Source: Acholeplasmatales bacterium (GTDB lineage Bacteria; Bacillota_I; Bacilli_A; Izemoplasmatales; Hujiaoplasmataceae). From it: 6,028 nucleotides of DNA. A program made the position numbers and the translations under genes. Positions 1 through 4,289 of the stretch are shown here, in pieces (within the stretch, counting starts at the first letter, position 1; every line of letters starts with the position of its first letter). The stretch lies in assembly GCA_003477305.1 (NCBI GenBank), contig DMTN01000006.1, positions 1 to 6,028 on the forward strand. Direction: 5' to 3'. Under the pieces are notes generated by a model, which was not told the DNA's origin, ran no database searches, and worked only from the letters and a program-made list of their open reading frames with translations.

Positions 1-235
1 TGACCCACACCGTCGTGGCAAACCAGAATCCGTCCTTGAACGCTTTCCAAAAATCGGCGAAGACGCGGATGGGCTGTTTGCCGCGGATTACCCGGAAGCT
101 CACCGAAAATAGCGCCTTCCAGGCCGCACCCATGCAAAGGCCGCCCGAGAGGGCGGTCGCCGCAAGGAAAAGGAAACCGGCGAGGACGAGATCGGTTGAG
201 TCCCTGAACAGGTCCTTGATCCGGTATGTCCCCAT
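1..235 (-). CDS. YesL/DUF624-type membrane protein, N-terminal part (cut by left edge)
   Basis: The first 78 codons of a gene that runs off the left edge, beginning MGTYRIKDLFRDSTDLVL. ATG at 235-233 is chosen because AAGGAGG lies 6 nt upstream. After a short polar start comes a hydrophobic segment at about residues 16-38 containing a GGLCMGAAW turn, then a basic amphipathic stretch (FRVIRGKQP, FADFWKAFKDGFW) leading into a second hydrophobic segment at the edge. This layout, with the xRGx..FxDFWKxFKxxF pattern just after the first membrane segment, is that of the YesL family (DUF624), whose members are about 200 residues long with several membrane spans. Family members sit in carbohydrate ABC operons of Bacillota, such as yesLMNOPQ of Bacillus subtilis, but their biochemical role is unknown. 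The location here, downstream of a sugar transporter, agrees. It may be read from the operon, from the candidate promoter at 269-297, or from both. The family call is from pattern memory, not a search. Confidence 0.75.
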   Translation of the reverse strand, partial: MGTYRIKDLFRDSTDLVLAGFLFLAATALSGGLCMGAAWKALFSVSFRVIRGKQPIRVFADFWKAFKDGFWFATTVWV

Positions 236-241
236 CGGTTT

Positions 242-248
242 CCTCCTT
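242..248 (-). promoter_or_regulatory. Ribosome binding site of the YesL-type gene
   Basis: AAGGAGG on the minus strand, 6 nt before ATG 235-233. It fixes the start of a gene of which only the N-terminus is visible. Confidence 0.8.
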
Positions 249-268
249 GATTGCGTGGTTCTGTTTTA

Positions 269-297
269 ATTATATCAGACGGGCTTCTTTTTGAGAA
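269..297 (-). promoter_or_regulatory. Candidate extended -10 promoter before the YesL-type gene
   Basis: On the minus strand TGATATAAT (277-269) is an exact match to the extended -10 pattern TGnTATAAT. Seventeen bases upstream is TTCTCA (297-292), which matches four of six positions of the TTGACA -35 consensus. The predicted start of transcription is near 262, giving a leader of about 27 nt that contains the ribosome binding site at 242-248. The TG of the extended -10 belongs to the TGA stop codon of the upstream lipoprotein gene. The A+T-rich patch stands out against G+C-rich surroundings. It would be read by the housekeeping sigma factor. The match is by eye; chance occurrence in an A+T-rich gap is possible. 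Confidence 0.45.
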
Positions 298-1114
298 TCA
301 AGAAGTAGACCGCCGCGCCACCGCCGCCGAGGACGGCGATGCAGCCGGCAACGATCCCGACGACCGCGATGGTGCTCATCGGCAGGGCGCCGGTTTCGGT
401 GAACGACGTGCTTTCGACGTAGATCGTGAGGCCGGTTTCGGCGTCTCCGACCGCGAGCGGGTCATAATGCTGGAGTTCTTCGAAGGTTTCTTCTCCCACG
501 GTGAGGGTGTAGTTCGCGAGGACCGAAATCGAATCCTTCGTCACCCATCCGGCGAGGTCGGCTTCGATGTAGATGTCGTTCCAGATGCCGTCGATCGCCC
601 AGTCCATCGAGGCCTCGAGGATTTCCCGCGGTTCGGTGAAGGTGCAGGATCCGCCTTCGCAGGTCCAGGTGGGACGCTCGTTGGCCGCGAAATCAGCCCA
701 GGCCATCGTCGGCGAGAGGTCGACAAGGGCGGCGTACTTCTCCAAGAACTCGTCGAAATCGGCGAAGGCGAACGTGAGCGTGAAATAGCGGTGAACGCCG
801 GTGGTCGTCATCGGTTCGACGGTGATGAAGTCGGGTGCGTTTTCCTCGAGCCAGGTCTGGATCGCGGAAATTCCGCCTTCGATGTGGGTCGAGTTGATGA
901 CCGGGCCCTTGCCTTCGGTTCCGTCCGGGTCGTCGGGATTGATGATCGGGTCGACCGACAGCGTGTCGTCCATGATGTCGAGGACGAACGAGCGGGTACC
1001 GGCTCCGTCGCGGGCGTTGAACTCGGTCTCGACGCCGATTTCGCCGGCCCAGCAGCCGGTGAGCGTGACGACGACGAGGAATGCGAACAAAACGGTCAAT
1101 ACGTTTCTTTTCAT
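275..1114 (-). CDS. Putative lipoprotein with C-terminal transmembrane anchor, function unknown
   Basis: A 279-residue protein that I do not recognise with certainty. It begins with a lipoprotein signal peptide: MKRN, a hydrophobic core, then lipobox L18-T19-G20-C21, so the mature protein should be lipid-anchored at Cys21. The middle part is acidic and alternates short beta-like and amphipathic segments (for example HRYFTLTFAFADFDEFLEKY at 108-127). It holds a Cys pair, C152 and C157, that could form a disulfide outside the cell. The C-terminus (about 249-274) is a Gly/Ala-rich membrane helix ending in KKKPV, so both ends may be tied to the membrane, with the bulk outside. This arrangement (lipobox, beta-rich domain, C-terminal helix) recalls LppM/DUF3153-type lipoproteins, but the likeness is architectural only. 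LPMST at 244-248 before the helix is not a proper LPxTG sorting signal. ATG 1114-1112 has AAGGAG 6 nt upstream. It follows the MalF-type gene by 38 nt and may share its transcript. A link to transport is inference from location. Confidence 0.8.
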   Translation of the reverse strand: MKRNVLTVLFAFLVVVTLTGCWAGEIGVETEFNARDGAGTRSFVLDIMDDTLSVDPIINPDDPDGTEGKGPVINSTHIEGGISAIQTWLEENAPDFITVEPMTTTGVHRYFTLTFAFADFDEFLEKYAALVDLSPTMAWADFAANERPTWTCEGGSCTFTEPREILEASMDWAIDGIWNDIYIEADLAGWVTKDSISVLANYTLTVGEETFEELQHYDPLAVGDAETGLTIYVESTSFTETGALPMSTIAVVGIVAGCIAVLGGGGAAVYFLILKKKPV

Positions 1115-1120
1115 TGTTTT

Positions 1121-1134
1121 CTCCTTTTTCTCCT
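1121..1134 (-). promoter_or_regulatory. Double Shine-Dalgarno in a purine-rich leader
   Basis: Two AGGAG copies occur in tandem on the minus strand: 1134-1130 and, within AAGGAG, 1126-1121. The second lies 6 nt before ATG 1114-1112 and is correctly placed. The whole gap 1152-1115 is almost free of G+C outside these sites, is purine-rich in the transcript and has no visible hairpin, so it is neither a terminator nor structured. It should leave the start open for ribosomes. Confidence 0.65.
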
Positions 1135-1152
1135 ATTCTATCTTTTTGTTTC

Positions 1153-2070
1153 TTAGGAATCTTCACCCATGTAAAACACGAACTTGTTCAGTTTCAAGGC
1201 GATCACGGTGACGATCAGGACGATCACGAGGAGAATCCATGCCATCGCCGAGGCCATGCCCATGGCGTTGTCCGCCATCATCTTGTCGAACAGGTAATAC
1301 GCGTAGTAGTAAGAAGACCGGGACGGTCCGCCGTTGGTCATGATGTAGGCCATCGTGAACACCTGGAAGCCGCCGATCAGACCCATGATGAAGTTGAAGT
1401 AGATCGAGGGGGTCATCAGCGGGAGGGTGATGTGAAACGTCTTCGCCCACCAGCCGGCACCGTCGATCTCGGCCGACTCGTAGAGCGTCGTCGGGATGTC
1501 CTGCATCTGCGCGAGGTAGATCACCATCGATCCCCCCGAGGTCCAAAGCCCCATCAGGATCAACGTGATCTTCGAGAGATCTTGGTCGAGGTACCACCCG
1601 AGCGGTTCGATGTTGAACAGGTCGTAAAGCGGATCGAGGATCGCGTTCACGAGTCCGAAGTTCGGCTGGAAGAGCCACATCCAGAGGAGCGTCATCGCGA
1701 CCACCGAGACGACGTTCGGCAGATAGAACAGGGTTCGGTAGACGCTCATCCCCTTCACCTTGTTGTTCAAGAGGAAGGCAAGCGCGAGCCCGACGAAGAT
1801 CGACAGCGGGACCGCGATCGCGACGTGGTACACGGTGTTCCCGAGACTCTTCCAGAACAGCGAATCGTTCGTGAAGAGGATCCGGTAGTTTTCGAAGCCG
1901 ATCCATTCCATCGGCGAAATCATGTCATAGTTCGTGAAACTGATGTAGAACGACATCAGGATCGGGAAGATGCCGAGGACGATGAGACCGAAGAGCCACG
2001 GGAACACGAACATGTATCCCGCGCGGTTCTCCTGCTTCTTCATCATCCGGACCGTGATCGTCCTCTTCAT
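1153..2070 (-). CDS. Carbohydrate ABC transporter permease, MalF/YesP type
   Basis: A 305-residue inner-membrane permease of the MalF/UgpA/LacF class (CUT1 sugar importers). It pairs with the MalG-type permease at 3398-4261 to form the translocation channel. The N-terminus is short and basic, followed by GYMFVFPWLFGLIVLGIFPI (about 18-37), the usual first membrane helix. Further helices fall at about 76-102, 114-134, 166-186, 223-245 and 276-292. The cytoplasmic EAA loop that docks on the ATPase is at 198-221, read as ESAEIDGAGWWAKTFHITLP followed by LMTP, with the conserved D-G-A and L-P. Length is normal for LacF/YesP-like members and lacks the long N-terminal extension of enteric MalF. The chosen start (ATG 2070-2068) has GGGGGTGA a few bases upstream. 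Met9 and Met10 are possible but less well-placed starts. The gene follows the binding-protein gene by only 11 nt. The substrate cannot be read from sequence. Confidence 0.93.
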   Translation of the reverse strand: MKRTITVRMMKKQENRAGYMFVFPWLFGLIVLGIFPILMSFYISFTNYDMISPMEWIGFENYRILFTNDSLFWKSLGNTVYHVAIAVPLSIFVGLALAFLLNNKVKGMSVYRTLFYLPNVVSVVAMTLLWMWLFQPNFGLVNAILDPLYDLFNIEPLGWYLDQDLSKITLILMGLWTSGGSMVIYLAQMQDIPTTLYESAEIDGAGWWAKTFHITLPLMTPSIYFNFIMGLIGGFQVFTMAYIMTNGGPSRSSYYYAYYLFDKMMADNAMGMASAMAWILLVIVLIVTVIALKLNKFVFYMGEDS

Positions 2071-2074
2071 CGTT

Positions 2075-2084
2075 TCACCCCCTA
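2075..2084 (-). promoter_or_regulatory. Ribosome binding site of the MalF-type gene, overlapping the upstream stop
   Basis: Minus-strand TAGGGGGTGA at 2084-2075. TAG is the stop codon of the binding-protein gene, and GGGGGTGA differs from the GGAGGTGA consensus at one base. ATG 2070-2068 follows after 4 nt. Overlap of stop and Shine-Dalgarno suggests translational coupling. Confidence 0.7.
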
Positions 2085-3386
2085 ATGGGTTGCGTCATAG
2101 TTTTCCTGTTTTTGGATGTAGTTCGCCCGGGCGGCGGCGAGCGCTTCGGTCGCCGTCATCTCCCCGGAAAGGAAGTTGTTGTAATAGGGCTGCCAGTCGT
2201 TGCCGTGCCAGGATGGAGCATATGGGACGTAGACCTTGTCCCGGGCGTATTCGACTTCGACGAGCAGACGCGCGAGGATCGGATCCCCGGTCTCGGTCGC
2301 GAGGTCGGACATCGCCCGCTTGTGGGCCATGATCCAGCCGTTGACTTCCGACATTTCCTTCTGGACGTCGTAACTCATCATGTACTTGAGGAATTCCCAC
2401 GCGCCGGCTTTGGAGGCGGTGTCGTTATCGCCGTTGTCATAGAGTTCGATCGAGAACCCCGACCCCCAGTTGACGCGGACGCCGTTGTCATCGGGAACGG
2501 GAATCGTCGTGACGCCGAAGGTGAAATCGGCATTGGCGTTTTGGATGATTTCATACAGACCGTCGGTCTCGACCATCATCGCGACGCGTTCGCCGGCGAA
2601 GGGATTGATCCCGAGGAGGGTGTTCGCATCGCCGAATGCGACGAGTTGATTGCGCGTGAATTCGGCATTGAAGTCCTTCATCCACTGGAGCACGTCGATG
2701 TGCGCCTGGGTGTTCAGGGTCGGATCGAGGTTTTCATCGAAGAAATCGAGTCCGGCTTCCCAGAGCCAGCCGTGATAGGTGGCGTTGCCATACGAGGGAT
2801 CGAACCCGAGCCGCTGGATCTCGCCGTCGCCGTCGACGATGTCGAGCTGTTTGGCGACGTCGTAGAGTTCGCTCCAGGTCGTCGGGACATCGGCGACCGT
2901 CAGACCGACCTCCTCGAACATGTCGAGATTATAGTACAGGACGCGGACCGTCGCCGTGAAGGGCAGGGCGTAGAGGTCGTTTTGATAGGTCGCGAAGTCG
3001 AGCGCTGCGTCATAGAACTCGTCAAGTTCGAGTCCGTCCGGGTCGGCGTCGAGGAAATCCGAGATGTTGTAGAGGACGCCCGCTTCGGCGCGCGAGACGG
3101 AATCGTCGAGAGTCGAGAGGCCGAGGTCCGGCGCGGTGCGCGAGGAGATGGCGATGTTGATCTTGTCCCAGTAGTCCCAAAACGAGAAGCCGGTGCCTTT
3201 GACGAAGTAGGTATCCTGCGATTCGTTGAAGGCGGTGATGATCGCCTTCGTCGGCGTATAGGCGGCCGTTCCGACGGGCGCCATGTGCCAGAAGTCGATC
3301 GTGATCCGGTCGGTCGATTCGTTGTCGCAGGCGATCGCGGCAAAGGCGGCGACGGCGACGATGAGTGCGGCAAGCAGTTTTTTCAT
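2082..3386 (-). CDS. Extracellular solute-binding lipoprotein of a sugar ABC transporter (SBP_bac_1 type)
   Basis: A 434-residue protein that should bind a sugar or oligosaccharide outside the cell and deliver it to the two flanking permeases. The signal peptide MKKLLAALIV ends in A17-I18-A19-C20, a lipobox with Ala rather than Leu at -3. Cys20 would be the lipid attachment site. Family features in order: ITIDFWHMAPVG (28-39), which opens the first lobe; APDLGLSTLDD (85-95); YALPFTATVRVLYYNLDMF (139-157) with EEVGL following, the typical lobe crossover; PTTWSELYDVAKQL (168-181); and a C-terminal region with W308, GAWEFLKYMMS (328-338) and NGWIM (349-353). Many exposed aromatics (W70, W73, W208, W210, W393, W398) suit sugar stacking. 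The protein is acidic. ATG 3386-3384 is chosen because AGGAGGA lies 6 nt upstream and a signal peptide follows at once; reading frames that extend further upstream run into the permease gene. Ligand identity is unknown. Confidence 0.93.
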   Translation of the reverse strand: MKKLLAALIVAVAAFAAIACDNESTDRITIDFWHMAPVGTAAYTPTKAIITAFNESQDTYFVKGTGFSFWDYWDKINIAISSRTAPDLGLSTLDDSVSRAEAGVLYNISDFLDADPDGLELDEFYDAALDFATYQNDLYALPFTATVRVLYYNLDMFEEVGLTVADVPTTWSELYDVAKQLDIVDGDGEIQRLGFDPSYGNATYHGWLWEAGLDFFDENLDPTLNTQAHIDVLQWMKDFNAEFTRNQLVAFGDANTLLGINPFAGERVAMMVETDGLYEIIQNANADFTFGVTTIPVPDDNGVRVNWGSGFSIELYDNGDNDTASKAGAWEFLKYMMSYDVQKEMSEVNGWIMAHKRAMSDLATETGDPILARLLVEVEYARDKVYVPYAPSWHGNDWQPYYNNFLSGEMTATEALAAARANYIQKQENYDATH

Positions 3387-3387
3387 A

Positions 3388-3400
3388 GAGGATCCTCCTA
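3388..3400 (-). promoter_or_regulatory. Ribosome binding site of the binding-protein gene, overlapping stop and a palindrome
   Basis: Minus-strand TAGGAGGATCCTC. TAG (3400-3398) ends the MalG-type gene, AGGAGGA (3399-3393) is a near-perfect Shine-Dalgarno 6 nt before ATG 3386-3384, and GAGGATCCTC (3397-3388) is a perfect 10-base palindrome. The site decides the start of the binding-protein gene and suggests coupling to the upstream gene. Confidence 0.75.
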
Positions 3401-4261
3401 ACCTTTGATGCCGGTGAACTTGATGCCTTCGATGAAGGTCTTCTGGGCGAAAAAGAACATGATGAGCGTCGGCAGCATGATCAGGATGCTTGCGGCCATC
3501 ATCAGATTGTATTGTCCGCCGTACTGGGTCTGAAACGCCCGGAGTCCGAGCGCAAGCGTCCAGTGCTCGGGGTTGGACAAAAAGATGAGGGGACCGAAGT
3601 AGTCGTTCCAGGCGCCCATGAAGGTGAAGAGGGCGACCGTCACGACGGCCGGCTTGGACAGCGGCAGCATGATCTTGACGAAGATCTGCCAGTGGTTCGC
3701 GCCGTCGATCACGGCGCTTTCCGAGAGTTCGCGGGGAAGTCCCTTGAAGAACTGGCGGAGCAGGAAGATGTAGAACGCCGACCCGCCGCCGAAGAAGGCG
3801 GGGACGATCAGCGGGAGCCGCGTTCCGAGCCAGCCGATCTTCGCGTACATGATGTAGGTCGGGATCAAGATGACCTGGATCGGCAGCATCATCGTCGCGA
3901 GCATCACGATGAACCACTTGTCCCGCCCTTTCCACCGCAGTTTCGCAAACGCGTAGGCGGCGGTGGTGGCGGAGAAGACGGTGCCCGTGACGACGAGGAC
4001 GACGATGATCAGACTGTTTTTCAGATACATGAAGAACGGGATCGCCTGGACCGCCGTGATGAAGTTCGACCACTGAGGCCTCGCCGGAAGAAACTGCTGA
4101 ATCCCCCTCAGGAGTTCGGCGGGCGTTTTCAGGGCCGTGAACAGCATCCACAGAAACGGGAAGACGAAGACGAGCGAACAGAGGACGAGGACGACATGCA
4201 GGATCAGATGCGTGATCGTCTTTGTCGTTTTCCTTGACTTGTATCGGGTTGCCGAGGCCAT
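3398..4261 (-). CDS. Carbohydrate ABC transporter permease, MalG/YesQ type
   Basis: A 287-residue inner-membrane permease of the MalG/AraQ/YesQ class, partner of the MalF-type permease at 1153-2070. The N-terminus is basic (RYKSRKTTKT), followed by a first helix at about 18-42 with the usual FPFLWML. Other helices fall near 81-105, 117-138, 149-168, 205-222 and 255-273. Typical signatures are PARPQWSNF (59-67) with NSLIIV (82-87) and the EAA loop at 181-204 (ESAVIDGANHWQIFVKIMLP then LSKP), the ATPase docking site. GAWNDYFGPLIF (216-227) is the class hallmark. The protein ends with IEGIKFTGIKG, the IxGxxxGxxKG tail usual for MalG-type proteins. The length is normal. It lies 28 nt after the propeller-protein gene and 11 nt before the binding-protein gene. 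Placement of the MalG-type permease ahead of the binding protein is unusual. Near the start the sequence reads ATGCGATG: the second ATG (4261-4259) is in frame, and the first is not. Confidence 0.94.
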   Translation of the reverse strand: MASATRYKSRKTTKTITHLILHVVLVLCSLVFVFPFLWMLFTALKTPAELLRGIQQFLPARPQWSNFITAVQAIPFFMYLKNSLIIVVLVVTGTVFSATTAAYAFAKLRWKGRDKWFIVMLATMMLPIQVILIPTYIMYAKIGWLGTRLPLIVPAFFGGGSAFYIFLLRQFFKGLPRELSESAVIDGANHWQIFVKIMLPLSKPAVVTVALFTFMGAWNDYFGPLIFLSNPEHWTLALGLRAFQTQYGGQYNLMMAASILIMLPTLIMFFFAQKTFIEGIKFTGIKG

Positions 4262-4281
4262 CGCATCGCCTTCTTTCTCCT
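4262..4281 (-). promoter_or_regulatory. Ribosome binding region of the MalG-type gene with a competing out-of-frame ATG
   Basis: The minus-strand leader carries AGGAG (4281-4277) and AGAAGG (4274-4269). AGAAGG is 7 nt before the true ATG 4261-4259. AGGAG is better placed for a different ATG at 4266-4264, which is out of frame and opens only a 20-codon frame ending at TGA 4206-4204. The in-frame choice rests on the protein, not on the leader. Confidence 0.5.
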
Positions 4282-4289
4282 GACGGTTG

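Noticed and set aside
139..158. Strong inverted repeat CCGCCC-TCTC-GGGCGG (stem 141-146 with 151-156) as a terminator
   Set aside because: It lies inside the YesL-type coding sequence (ALSGGL region), and no U-tract follows on either strand.
244..279. LPMST before the C-terminal helix of the lipoprotein as a sortase signal (window positions 385-371 on the minus strand; residues 244-248)
   Set aside because: It lacks the TG of LPxTG, and the protein already has a lipobox; the tail is better explained as a membrane helix. The coordinates given here are residue numbers.
251..1156. 301-codon plus-strand open frame opposite the lipoprotein gene
   Set aside because: The minus-strand frame has a signal peptide, lipobox, membrane anchor and a well-placed Shine-Dalgarno; the plus frame is a charged shadow.
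1129..1190. Possible promoter with TAGAAT as -10 in the gap before the lipoprotein gene
   Set aside because: TAGAAT is present on the minus strand, but nothing resembling TTGACA lies 16-18 bases upstream, and there is no extended -10 TG.
1081..2085. 334-codon plus-strand open frame opposite the MalF-type gene, rich in H, R, D and E
   Set aside because: Antisense of a clear permease; the composition is an artefact of the reverse reading of hydrophobic codons.
2085..3401. 438-codon plus-strand open frame opposite the binding-protein gene
   Set aside because: It is the exact antisense of a well-recognised binding protein; the translation is rich in D, E, R, V and G with no domain, as expected from G/C-ending codons on the other strand.
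2082..4151. A 689-residue minus-strand frame that would fuse a protein to the binding protein
   Set aside because: Its first part is the MalG-type gene read in the wrong frame; the binding protein has its own signal peptide and ribosome binding site at 3386.
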